Positions 43,719 to 52,260 are shown, numbered from the stretch's first letter. The stretch is DNA of 64,000 nt from Edaphobacter sp. 12200R-103 (GCF_010093025.1 NZ_CP048114.1:1922001-1986000); one strand, 5' to 3'. The notes: a model not told the origin generated them from the letters alone. A program made the numbers and translations.

Positions 43719-44396
43719 ATGGCCCAGGGCAAATTTGTGGCTTACTACCGCGTCAGCACAGCGAAGCAAGGCGCGTCAGGTCTTGGCCTAGACGCTCAGA
43801 AGGAAGCCGTGCGCAGCTATCTGAACGGTGGCCGCTGGCGCATGGTGGATGAGGTTGTTGAAGTCGAATCCGGCAAGCGCACTGATCGTCCTGAACTTGC
43901 GCGGGCACTGGCGTTGTGTCGTGTTCATGGTGCAACGTTGATTATTGCCAAACTTGACCGTCTAGCCCGCAACGTCCATTTCATTTCAGGCTTGATGGAA
44001 TCAGGTGTTGAGTTTATTGCAGTAGATATGCCAGCGGCCAACCGGCTGACGGTTCACATTCTTAGTGCGGTTGCCGAACACGAAGCCAAGATGATTTCCC
44101 AACGAACGAAGGCTGCTTTGGCGGCTGCGAAGGCCCGAGGGGTACGTTTGGGTTGCCGTCATCGCAAGATCGCAGCACAGGCCGCTGTAGGCGCACAGGC
44201 GAGTGCCGTAGCGAGACGGGCCAAGGCTCAGAACCGGGCGGCAGACCTGTTGCCGGTCATCCGTTCGATACAGGCAGAAGGTGCAAGTTCGCTTAGAGCG
44301 GTTGCAACAACCTTGAATGAAAAGGGGGTGCCAAGCCCCAGCGGTGGAGCATGGCATGGCAACAGTGTTAGGCGTGTTGTTGAACTAGATTGTTAG
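43719..44396 (+). CDS. Serine recombinase (resolvase/invertase type)
   Basis: 225 residues with the resolvase catalytic core: YYRVST (nucleophile S13), LIIAKLDRLARNVHF, AEHEAKMISQRTKAALAAAKARGVRLG, and a C-terminal HTH-like end (SLRAVATTLNEKGVPSPSGGAWHGNSVRRVV). The size is between small resolvases and large integrases. It could invert or resolve DNA in the element; the integration itself is better explained by the tyrosine integrase. It has its own leader after the terminator. Confidence 0.9.
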   Translation: MAQGKFVAYYRVSTAKQGASGLGLDAQKEAVRSYLNGGRWRMVDEVVEVESGKRTDRPELARALALCRVHGATLIIAKLDRLARNVHFISGLMESGVEFIAVDMPAANRLTVHILSAVAEHEAKMISQRTKAALAAAKARGVRLGCRHRKIAAQAAVGAQASAVARRAKAQNRAADLLPVIRSIQAEGASSLRAVATTLNEKGVPSPSGGAWHGNSVRRVVELDC

Positions 44397-44411
44397 TGAA
44401 AGAGGTATTGA

Positions 44412-44717
44412 ATGAAAAAACCGCATGTCATGTCGCAATTCACCAAGAGCATCAACAACGTTTCGCTTGTCCGATTTCTAGTGGTGCAAGAAATCCCAAA
44501 CGGTAAAGCACTTTTCATTTATGGTGACCAAGAATGCACAGTTGAATCAAATGGTGAACTGACACCGCCGTGGAATCATGAGCTTGACACGCGAAAAATG
44601 TTTCCAACCGTTGATGAAGCTGTGGCCGAATATAAACATCATTTTGCCGCAACAAGAACTGAAGGCTGGACTATGGTGCAAGGCCTTATGTCATCGGCAA
44701 TGGTATTCGTCGAATAA
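44412..44717 (+). CDS. Hypothetical protein, possible cargo
   Basis: 101 residues, starting 15 bp after the recombinase stop with AGAGGT upstream. It is a mixed alpha/beta protein (SLVRFLVVQEIPNGKALFIYGDQECTV, MFPTVDEAVAEYKHHF). No family recognised. Its place between the recombinase and the DUF2321-like gene, next to the integrase, is where satellites usually keep accessory or defence genes. Confidence 0.55.
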   Translation: MKKPHVMSQFTKSINNVSLVRFLVVQEIPNGKALFIYGDQECTVESNGELTPPWNHELDTRKMFPTVDEAVAEYKHHFAATRTEGWTMVQGLMSSAMVFVE

Positions 44718-44742
44718 AACATTAGAGATGGATAGGCGGTTT

Positions 44743-45219
44743 ATGAATTTCTCATCTGAATACTATGGCCAAGTGACCTGTATAAACGGCCATGTCGCCA
44801 CTAATTTTTATGAGGGTGGTGATTATCAACGTTGGTGTGGTTCCTGTGGCAAACAAACAATTGCAGCTTGTCCCTCTTGCCACTGGCCGCTACGCGGTTC
44901 GTATAGAGATTTGATTCATTCACGAGAACCTGATGCGTATTGCCTACACTGCGGCAAGGCACTTCCGTGGACAGAATCAAAACTTGATGCGGTTCGTGAG
45001 GTTGCGAAGCTTGTTGATGGCTTGACTGACAACGACCGCAAGACGCTGAATGAAATTCTGCCCGATCTTATCTCCACAGAAGCAACACCAAGCACTCAAG
45101 TAGCAGCCTTGAAGATGAAAAGCCTTGTCAAGAAGGGTGGCAAGGTCTTTGCGGAATCTGTTCAGAAAATTATTGTTGACGTGATTTCTGAAACCGCAAA
45201 GAAAACACTCTTCCCATAA
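44743..45219 (+). CDS. Zinc-ribbon protein resembling DUF2321, possible cargo
   Basis: 158 residues from the ATG at 44743 (GGATAGG upstream; ATG at 44728 is an alternative). The N-terminal part has QVTCINGHVATNFYEGG and two zinc-ribbon pairs, WCGSCGKQTIAACPSC and YCLHCGKALPWTESKLDAV, matching DUF2321. The C-terminal 70 residues are helical and basic (KMKSLVKKGGKVFAESVQKIIVDVISETAKKTLF) and may be amphipathic. Function unknown. It ends 1 bp from the convergent integrase stop. Confidence 0.65.
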   Translation: MNFSSEYYGQVTCINGHVATNFYEGGDYQRWCGSCGKQTIAACPSCHWPLRGSYRDLIHSREPDAYCLHCGKALPWTESKLDAVREVAKLVDGLTDNDRKTLNEILPDLISTEATPSTQVAALKMKSLVKKGGKVFAESVQKIIVDVISETAKKTLFP

Positions 45220-45220
45220 C

Positions 45221-46609
45221 CTAAGCCGTCTTTGCCTGCCGCTGCACCAGCAGAGGCCCGTTCATAATCTCAACAGGTTCAGCAAATCCAAACGATGGTG
45301 CATGAGCACGAACGGACTGTTGTTTGTAGTCAGAGCACAAATGTGCGTAATGCTTGATGGTGATGCGAATGTCTTTGTGGCCTAGCTGTTTTTGCAGCAC
45401 TTCTAGCGGCATTCCGTTCATAACGCTGTGACTCGCGTATGTGTGTCGCAATATGTGGAAGGTCACACCCTCAATGTGGGCATCCTTGCAAGCGGCATCC
45501 ATTGGCCGTTGTTGCTCTGAGGTCTTCCACGGTTCGCCGTTCGCTCTTACAAACATTGGGTCATTCGGGTTGCGTCCCTTCACCATCTGTTTGAAGAAGG
45601 CAATTCCTTCATCGTTCAAGTGAATGTGGCGAGACTCCCCGTTCTTGCTTGTGGCAACGTAGACCGTTCCATTGGGTTCATTGAAGTCTTCAACGAACAT
45701 CGCAGCAAGTTCGCCGTAACGCGCACCTGTAACCAGTGCGCCTTTCACCAACCGCCGAAAGTCTGTTTCACATACAGGAATGAATGCCTTCAATTCGCTG
45801 ACTGAAAGAAAACGAATCTTGGCCGCGTCAGCATTGCGGAACGCTTTGACATTTTCCCACGCTGCTTTAGTGCTAACCTTCCGCTCTACACAAGCATGGT
45901 TCAAAGCAGCCTTCAAAACCGTGAGTATGCGATTTGCAGATGCCTGACGTTTGCGCAGTGTTTCCGGGTCATCATCTATTTCCCGGTGTGCTTGCTTCAG
46001 TGGAATCTTCGTCTCTGTGACGCGCATTCTGTATTGGCCCTTTGGCTTGCCATGAACCATGCGGACGCACCAGACCTTTTCCTTGGCGAACCCTGTGCGT
46101 GTACGGGGTGAACCGTCAGCCAGAGCATCGCGCCACTTCTTCACCTTGCCGTGCGTCAGCTTGCTTAGTTGAATGGTGCCCAACGCTGGCAATATGTGGG
46201 CATCAATGGTTGATTTGGTGCGGTCTTGAGGCTTGCGCTTCTCGCGTTCAAGATGCTTCAGGTAGTCGGCCATTGCGTCAGCAACGGTGTACTTGCCGCT
46301 GACCACCTCACCGGCATCATCTGCGGCCTTCCTTGTTGCCCACTCTCTTGCCTTCACTTGTGCTTGGTCGCAGGACAGCACGGCGATGCCGTCAGCGTCC
46401 GCGTGATCGTCAGCCACGCCCAAAGGCTCAAAGCTGTATTTGGTGCCCCCCTCGTGCCGTCTGGCAATCCATGACCCGCCGCGCAGCCCCTTGCGGTAGC
46501 CAAGGGCAAGGCCGGTCTGAATCTTGGTCGTGTGCAGCTTCGCGCTGACGGGAATGGAGCGGCGGGCCGTCCGGGTGTCCAGCTTGAGGTTTCCTTTGAG
46601 TCTTGCCAT
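45221..46609 (-). CDS. int: Tyrosine integrase of the element
   Basis: 462 residues. The catalytic set is visible: TGARYGEL (Arg), SKNGESRHIHL (Lys), H385-I-L-R388, LGHKD (H411) and KHYAHL (nucleophile Y421). The N-terminal arm and SAM-like domains are basic and long. It lies next to the right attachment site and reads inward, the usual layout for tRNA-targeting integrases. Confidence 0.93.
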   Translation of the reverse strand: MARLKGNLKLDTRTARRSIPVSAKLHTTKIQTGLALGYRKGLRGGSWIARRHEGGTKYSFEPLGVADDHADADGIAVLSCDQAQVKAREWATRKAADDAGEVVSGKYTVADAMADYLKHLEREKRKPQDRTKSTIDAHILPALGTIQLSKLTHGKVKKWRDALADGSPRTRTGFAKEKVWCVRMVHGKPKGQYRMRVTETKIPLKQAHREIDDDPETLRKRQASANRILTVLKAALNHACVERKVSTKAAWENVKAFRNADAAKIRFLSVSELKAFIPVCETDFRRLVKGALVTGARYGELAAMFVEDFNEPNGTVYVATSKNGESRHIHLNDEGIAFFKQMVKGRNPNDPMFVRANGEPWKTSEQQRPMDAACKDAHIEGVTFHILRHTYASHSVMNGMPLEVLQKQLGHKDIRITIKHYAHLCSDYKQQSVRAHAPSFGFAEPVEIMNGPLLVQRQAKTA

Positions 46610-46629
46610 GTCCTAAAAATATCAAAAAC

Positions 46630-46640
46630 TTTTCAAAAAG
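46630..46640 (+). repeat. Right-end copy of the 11-bp repeat
   Basis: TTTTCAAAAAG followed by ACGGG, between the integrase start and the right attachment core; matches the two copies near the left end. Confidence 0.45.
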
Positions 46641-46781
46641 ACGGGCACAAATTTCAAGAAATTTCTGCGGACGACTCGACCCTTTGCACGGAATAAAACA
46701 ACGTAAACATAGCGTCATTATTGAACAATATCGCCATTAAAGGTTCCAACAACGGTGACCAACAACGAACCCTGCGCCTCT

Positions 46782-46826
46782 CTTTCACGGCGATAACACG
46801 GGTTCGAATCCCGTCGGGGACGCCAA
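46782..46826 (+). repeat. Right attachment site (attR core)
   Basis: 45 bp identical to 38717-38761. It holds only the 3' half of the tRNA (no D arm or acceptor 5' strand upstream), so it is not a second tRNA gene. Confidence 0.93.
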
Positions 46827-47243
46827 ATCCTTTCAGGCACATATAACGGGCTTCGCCATCTAGTCGATGGTAAATCCGAACGTCAAGGCTCTTCCATTAA
46901 TCTCTGAGTCGAGGTCTGTGGCAGCCACCTGGACCTAAGGACAAATGTCTCATCGGCTTTTGCATCACCTTGAATTCAACCTCCAGACTTCCCAGGTGTG
47001 CCGTATGAATGTCGGAAGATGCGCCCTCCGATCCGCTTGTTGATGCGCACGTTTTCAGCAATCGGACGAATGAATTTAAGGAGGATTGAAGCCTGCGAAG
47101 TTGGGCAGCCTACGAAGCCCGTTCGGCCACTCTTGATATACGCATCCTCCTGGGCTGATCGGTCCAGTCTTGCTCGCGCGAAGTCTCTAATTAGTAAAAA
47201 ATAGAAAAGCCGATCTTTTGCCTGGAGCCGGTGCGAGGAAAAC
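46827..47243. other. 417-bp region between the element and the sigma-54 activator gene
   Basis: I see no credible gene, repeat or strong hairpin here. It should contain the activator promoter. A short AGGACAAATG near 46937 has no long frame behind it. Confidence 0.4.
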
Positions 47244-49399
47244 ATGATGGAGAAATACGAACCTTCTCCCGTATCTCAAATCCCCAGCCAGCAACTCTCC
47301 GGCGATCCGGAGTCGTTCTCTGGCGAGTCTGTGCTGAATATTCTGAAATTGATTCTCTCAGGAACGTCTTTAACAGACGTTCTCTCGATCATTGCCAGAT
47401 TGGTCGACTCCAAGGAGACGGAATGTTGTGCACAATCTGGCTCCCGACAGCTCTAGGGAACAGCCTCTATTGTGCGACCGCTCCAAGTATGCCCGGTTTC
47501 GTGGTTGAAGCTGGAACCATGCAGATCGGACCTCAGGGGGGTTCCTGCGGCGCGGCCGTATACAGAAGAGAACCCGTGTTTGCTCTTGATGTACTTGAGG
47601 ATCCGGTTTGGGATGTTTATCGTGACCGGATCCTGCCCTTCGGGATTCGGGCGGTATGGTCGCAGCCACTGTTCACACGAGACGGCCAGGTCTTGGGTAC
47701 TTTCGCAATTCATTATCGTGAAGTGCGTAGCCCCAATCCTCTAGACATCAAGGTCATCGAGAATGCAAGCCGTATTGCCGCCATCGCGATCGAGCGCCAC
47801 CAGAATGAGGAGAAGTTGCGGCTTGAGCGCGATCGGTTGCGCTTGCTGCTAGAGATTACAAGCAGCATGGCATCCAAGCTTGATTTGCAGCAGCTCTTGG
47901 AGACACTGTCTACCGATCTCCTTAGGGTGACGCTGTGTGATTTCTGCGCGGTACTTCTTCCTAATGACGACAAGGAAAATCTGAGCGTAACGACGCTATA
48001 CAATCCGGAGGCGCGAGCTTCCATAGCGGATGGCCCGTATGTACTGAAGGCTGGTTCTTTGTGTGGCGAGGCTTTTCGAACAGGCAAGACTCAATTCTTG
48101 AACGATTTCGAAGACCTTCGTCTTGCCGTAGGAGATGTCGCGAATAGTGGAGGAAGGCGCACCCAGCAGCGGTTCACAGAGGAAGGGTTTGTATCAGGAT
48201 GTTGCCTTCCTCTCCTGGGCAGGAATGGAGTGATTGGCGTTCTAACCGCCTTAAATCGCTCAAAAAAGACGCTGGAGCACGATGAGATCAGTTTTCTTGA
48301 ACAACTCTCCCGCCAAGTGGCCCTGGCGATCGAGAATGCACTCGAATATGAAAAGGCAATAACGGATCGAGACAAAGAGACGAAGCAGCGACTTTATCTC
48401 GAAGAAGAGGTTCGCTCCGAATTTGGGGAGATTGTCGGAGATAGTCCCGCATTGAGAGCCGCGCTGGAAATGGTCTCGATAGTGGCTCCCACAGATTCCA
48501 GCGTTCTGATCCTGGGAGAAACCGGAACAGGCAAGGAGCTGATCGCACGTGCGATCCACAACCTGAGCAATCGTCGAAATCGACCTTTTGTAAAGTTGAA
48601 CTGCGCAGCTATTCCGCTAGGCCTTCTCGAAAGCGAGCTGTTCGGCCACGAACGAGGAGCATTCACCGGAGCAATCGCACAGAAGACAGGCCGATTCGAA
48701 CTCGCAAATAAAGGAACATTGTTTCTGGATGAAGTTGGTGACATCCCGCTGGAACTTCAGGCGAAGCTGCTGCGCGTTCTACAGGAGCAGGAATTTGAAC
48801 GGCTAGGCGGAACTCACACGCACAAAGTTGATGTTCGCGTGATTGCGGCTACGCATCGTGACCTGCCCGCTATGGTAAAACAAACGACATTTCGCGAGGA
48901 TCTCTACTATCGCCTGAAAGTCTTCCCTATCCAGATCCCTGCTCTGAGGCAGCGAACTGAAGATATTCCCCGTCTAGTCCGACATTTCGTCGATTTATAT
49001 GCGCGCCGGATGAGCAAAAAGATCGATGACATCCCCCGCGAAACGATAGATGCGTTGACCAAGTATCGATGGCCGGGAAACGTGCGGGAACTGCAGAACT
49101 TTATCGAACGCGCGGTGATCCTTTCGCCCCATACGGTGTTACGCGCGCCGATCACGGAGTTGGAGCCGTATACCGCGTCCAAAGGGCATCTTCCTTCTCT
49201 ATCAAATCTTGAGGATATGGAACGGGACCACATCCTGAGAGCACTTGACGCAAGCAACTGGGTGGTCGGAGGACGGCACGGTGCAGCAGAGCGTTTGGGA
49301 TTAAAACGGACGTCACTGGTTTACAAAATGCAGAAGCTTGGTATCGGCCGCAATTCTTATTCCGCTAACAGTTTCAGAAAGCCTGCTTCCTCTGATTGA
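47244..49399 (+). pseudogene. Sigma-54-dependent GAF-GAF-AAA+-Fis activator with apparent frameshift
   Basis: The N-terminus starts at ATG 47244 (SVLNILKLILSGTSLTDVLSIIARLVDSKE) and is typical of a GAF domain, but the frame ends at 47456. The continuation GMLCTIWL...ATAPSMPGFV...GPQGGSCGAAVYRREPVFALDV lies in the -1 frame; loss of one G near AAGGAGACGG (47412-47421) explains this. Then a second GAF, AAA+ (GETGTGKE Walker A, GAFTGA sigma-54 loop, LFLDEVGD Walker B) and a Fis HTH (AAERLGLKRTSLVYKMQKL). If the frameshift is a sequencing error the activator is intact; otherwise translation from ATG 47423 would give a partial first GAF. It probably controls the two -24/-12 promoters downstream. 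Confidence 0.8.
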
Positions 49400-49449
49400 G
49401 CTGCAACCTCTCTGCAACCTTGATCCCTGCCAAGCGGCGAGACGGCGAA

Positions 49450-49484
49450 CTGTCAGTGACGGACATTGGTCACGGGTTCGTCAC
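49450..49484 (+). promoter_or_regulatory. Candidate sigma-54 activator-binding site upstream of egtB
   Basis: CTGTCAGTGAC...GTCACGGGTTCGTCAC: GTGAC-N8-GTCAC plus a second GTCAC. 23 of 35 bases match the site at 51170-51204, and both are exactly 120 bp upstream of a -24 element. Confidence 0.6.
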
Positions 49485-49569
49485 CGGATTAAGACCGTAG
49501 GGAACGGATTCGTTTCGAAGCTACACGACTTCAGATCACTCTCAGTACGCTTGTGGCGTATTCGGACTT

Positions 49570-49585
49570 TGGCATCTCGCTTGCA
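49570..49585 (+). promoter_or_regulatory. Sigma-54 (-24/-12) promoter of egtB
   Basis: TGGCAT-CTCGC-TTGCA, with GG and GC separated by 10 bases as RpoN needs; it matches the consensus TGGCAC-N5-TTGCA at 10 of 11 positions. It lies 92 bp upstream of the EgtB-like start. Confidence 0.75.
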
Positions 49586-49677
49586 GCTTGATGTCTCGCC
49601 GGTAAGGAACCAGCTTTGAATGTTTGAAATCGCGTGTATGTCTGAGTTGCTTCGCGAGTCCGGCCACCATCTTAGCC

Positions 49678-50940
49678 ATGCCAGATGTCGAAGCAAAATA
49701 TAAAGCAGTGCGATCTATGACCCAATCTCTTGCGGCCACATTGTCTGCTGAGGACCAGATGGTTCAATCGTTCCCCGAAGCAAGTCCTATAAAGTGGCAC
49801 CAAGCCCATACAACGTGGTTCTTCGAAACCTTTATTTTGAGGCCATTTCTTCCAGACTATCGCCCCTTCCGGGAAGACTTTCACCGTCTCTTCAACAGCT
49901 ACTACATCTCCCTCGGCGAGGAGATCCCCCAAAAGAAGCTTCGGGCTTCATTTTCGCGCCCTTCCCTCGATGAGGTTCTGGCCTTTCGCGACCATGTCGA
50001 CCATGCAATGGAACGACTGTTCGCTTCCACAATCGATGGAGAAGTATCTCGACGTATAGTGCTCGGTTTGAATCATGAGCAGCAACATCAGGAGCTGGTG
50101 CTCACAGACATCAAGCATGCATTTTTCTCGAATCCGATCCACCCGGTGTACGGATCGCCAGACACCCCTCAAACACCACCATTTTCTGTGCCAAGTCTCG
50201 AGTGGCGGGAATTCTCTGGCGCCCTGGTCGAGATCGGTCGCTCTCCGAACTTCGAAGATCCGTTTGATTTCTGCTTCGACAACGAGACTCCGCGCCACCG
50301 AGTACTCCTCGAGCCATTCGAGTTTGCGAATCGCAAAGTGACTTGCCGAGAGTATTTGGAATTCATGGCTGATGACGGGTATATCCGTTCGGAGCTTTGG
50401 CTCTCTGATGGTTGGGACGCAGTTCAGGAAAGTAGATGGGAAGCGCCACTCTATTGGGAGCGCGATGCCAGCGAGGAAACAGGCTGGCGGATGTTTACCC
50501 TCAGGGGATGGCAGGGAATTTCAGGATTGCTCGATGTGCCTGTGTGTCACGTAAGCTTCTACGAAGCCGACGCATTCGCGCGCTGGCGTGGATGCCGCCT
50601 TCCCACCGAAGCTGAGTGGGAGTCCGTCGCCAGCCAGCTGCCTCAGCATGGAAACTTCCTGGATACCGGGAGACTGCACCCCTCGCGGGTCACCGAGTCT
50701 GGTGTCACACAAATGTTTGGCGACTGCTGGGAATGGACTTCCAGCCCCTATACGGGATATCCAGGATACAAACGTCCTCCCGGAGCACTGGGTGAATACA
50801 ACGGAAAATTCATGGTGAATCAGATGATTTTGCGGGGAGGATCGTGTGTCACACCCGCAGATCATGTGCGTGCGACCTACCGTAACTTCTTCCCTCCAGC
50901 CATGCGTTGGCAATTCACCGGAATACGCTTGGCTATTTGA
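49678..50940 (+). CDS. egtB: EgtB-like iron-dependent sulfoxide synthase
   Basis: 420 residues from the ATG at 49678; the frame is open to 49624. A DinB-like N-terminal half carries the iron motif H133-E-Q-Q-H137-Q-E139 (HxxxHxE), with the earlier KWHQAHTTWFFETFIL. The C-terminal half is a formylglycine-generating-enzyme-like domain (RLPTEAEWE, GDCWEWTSSPY, RGGSCVTP, RNFFPPAMRWQFTGIRLA). EgtB joins hercynine and a thiol in ergothioneine synthesis, but no egtD gene is next to it, so a related thiol or selenium role is possible. Confidence 0.85.
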   Translation: MPDVEAKYKAVRSMTQSLAATLSAEDQMVQSFPEASPIKWHQAHTTWFFETFILRPFLPDYRPFREDFHRLFNSYYISLGEEIPQKKLRASFSRPSLDEVLAFRDHVDHAMERLFASTIDGEVSRRIVLGLNHEQQHQELVLTDIKHAFFSNPIHPVYGSPDTPQTPPFSVPSLEWREFSGALVEIGRSPNFEDPFDFCFDNETPRHRVLLEPFEFANRKVTCREYLEFMADDGYIRSELWLSDGWDAVQESRWEAPLYWERDASEETGWRMFTLRGWQGISGLLDVPVCHVSFYEADAFARWRGCRLPTEAEWESVASQLPQHGNFLDTGRLHPSRVTESGVTQMFGDCWEWTSSPYTGYPGYKRPPGALGEYNGKFMVNQMILRGGSCVTPADHVRATYRNFFPPAMRWQFTGIRLAI

Positions 50941-51169
50941 AAGGATTGGCCCCAGCACATTTCATTTCTGGAAACACAAACCATTCACATGGAAAATAGC
51001 TACAAGTTCACCAATACCTCAATTGCAAGCCTCACACGTGACTCAGAGCTTCGGTGAGAACACGCGGAAGAACCAACGGGGACCGTATGCGTTCCCTCTC
51101 GCCTCCCCGATGGACTTGTAATAGCCCACAGCGATAACAGCGGTGTCCTGTCGGTACGCTGTCTATTTC

Positions 51170-51204
51170 CTGTCACTGTTGGTATTCCGTCACGGTTCTG
51201 TCAG
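51170..51204 (+). promoter_or_regulatory. Candidate sigma-54 activator-binding site upstream of the DUF427 gene
   Basis: CTGTCACTGTTGG...GTCACGGTTCTGTCAG, matching 49450-49484 at 23 of 35 positions (CTGTCA, TG, GG, GTCACGG and GTCA aligned without gaps). Confidence 0.6.
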
Positions 51205-51289
51205 GCGAGTTCATCCTTATCCACAGTTGGAACATTGTTATCTGATAGGAACGACGAATTTTGCAGCACATTTAATTCGAATAGATTGT

Positions 51290-51305
51290 TGGCTCGTGAC
51301 TTGCA
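51290..51305 (+). promoter_or_regulatory. Sigma-54 (-24/-12) promoter of the DUF427 gene
   Basis: TGGCTC-GTGAC-TTGCA with the required GG-N10-GC spacing; 85 bp upstream of the ATG at 51391. Confidence 0.72.
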
Positions 51306-51390
51306 AGCAAATCCATAAAGGAGTGCTCCGGCCCGAAGCTGGTATGTCGGAGGGCACTCACACCAACCCGCAGAATATTGAAGGTCGATC

Positions 51391-52260
51391 ATGGGATTGT
51401 CTTGGCAGCAAGGTCCACTATCGTCGGGAGCAATAGGCCGATTTCTAGTTCCTGAGCCCCTACCAAAACGGCTACTCTACATCGAACCGTTGCGACGGCG
51501 CATGCGGGTTCGTTTTGGGGGAACATGGATCGCTGACAGCGAACATGTGATTCTTCTCTTCGAACCTGGACGTTATCCGGTCGCCTACTTTCCGGAAACA
51601 GACATCGCTCCAGACGTTCTGGAGGCAACTCCGCATACGACGCAGCACCAAGACCTCGGCCGCACCTCCTGGCACATCGTAAAGGCAGGAGGGCAACGAG
51701 CCTCACGAGGCGCCTGGCAGCATATCGAACTGCCAGCTTATGCAGACGAGTTGCGCGATCACATCGCGTTTGCATGGGCCGCGATGGAGGCCTTCTATGA
51801 AGAGGATGAGCGCATCTTAGGCCACGCTACGGATAGCTACCATCGGATCGACATACGCCGGACATCTCGAAGCCTTGTCGTTCGACATCGCGACTGCATC
51901 ATTGCAAACACAAACCGTCCACTTGCCCTTTATGAATCTGGCTTTGCTCCTCGGTGGTACGTTCCCCATGCTGATGTCGACATGTCTTCTCTAACGGCGG
52001 TAGAACATCAGACTTTCTGCCCGTACAAAGGACTCTGCAACTATTACGACATCGGAGCTGCACGTCTTGGGGCGTGGTCCTATCCGAAGGCCTATTCAGA
52101 AGTTGACCGCATCTCCGGGTTCGTCTCGTTCGAGCCAGACATCGTCTCGGTTGAATTGGACGGTAAGGCTATGAAGCTTGAGCCGGGCCAGACAGTAGTT
52201 GCCCATGGCCCAGATCGTCTACTCACTATTGAAGAAGGACAGCCGGGCGTTCGGGCATGA
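51391..52260 (+). CDS. Protein with two DUF427 domains
   Basis: 289 residues: a first DUF427 unit (about 25-125, RRRMRVRFGGTWIADSEHVILLFEPGRYPVAYFPETDI) and a second (about 150-265, IRRTSRSLVVRHRDCIIANTNRPLALYESGFAPRWYVPHADV), with CPYKGLCNYYDI as the usual cysteine-containing motif. DUF427 proteins are small beta-rich domains of unknown function, often near oxidative or solvent stress genes. It starts the run controlled by the second sigma-54 promoter. Confidence 0.8.
   Translation: MGLSWQQGPLSSGAIGRFLVPEPLPKRLLYIEPLRRRMRVRFGGTWIADSEHVILLFEPGRYPVAYFPETDIAPDVLEATPHTTQHQDLGRTSWHIVKAGGQRASRGAWQHIELPAYADELRDHIAFAWAAMEAFYEEDERILGHATDSYHRIDIRRTSRSLVVRHRDCIIANTNRPLALYESGFAPRWYVPHADVDMSSLTAVEHQTFCPYKGLCNYYDIGAARLGAWSYPKAYSEVDRISGFVSFEPDIVSVELDGKAMKLEPGQTVVAHGPDRLLTIEEGQPGVRA

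Larger units (their letters stand above)
38717..46826. mobile_element. Integrated satellite-like element in tRNA-Glu
   Basis: An 8.1-kb segment bordered by perfect 45-bp copies of the tRNA-Glu 3' end (38717-38761 and 46782-46826). Contents in order: AlpA-type regulator, primase/helicase-like protein, octamer cluster, seven small genes of which one is terminase-small-subunit-like, serine recombinase, two possible cargo genes, and a tyrosine integrase pointing inward next to the right end. No structural, portal, large-terminase or lysis gene is visible. Genes are tightly packed on the plus strand, with only the integrase reversed. This fits a phage satellite or minimal integrative element; a decayed prophage is possible but the gene order is compact and intact. 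Confidence 0.85.
50941..51390. other. 450-bp control region between egtB and the DUF427 gene
   Basis: No convincing gene: short frames only, and no EgtD-like sequence. It holds the candidate activator site (51170-51204) and the -24/-12 promoter (51290-51305). Confidence 0.5.

Noticed and set aside
46782..46826. A second tRNA-Glu gene
   Set aside because: Only the 3' half is present; the sequence before it does not form the D arm or the 5' acceptor strand. It is the right attachment repeat.
47231..47422. N-terminus of the sigma-54 activator in the frame open from 47231
   Set aside because: The residues there do not resemble a GAF domain, whereas the other frame from 47244 does; a frameshift explains the data better.
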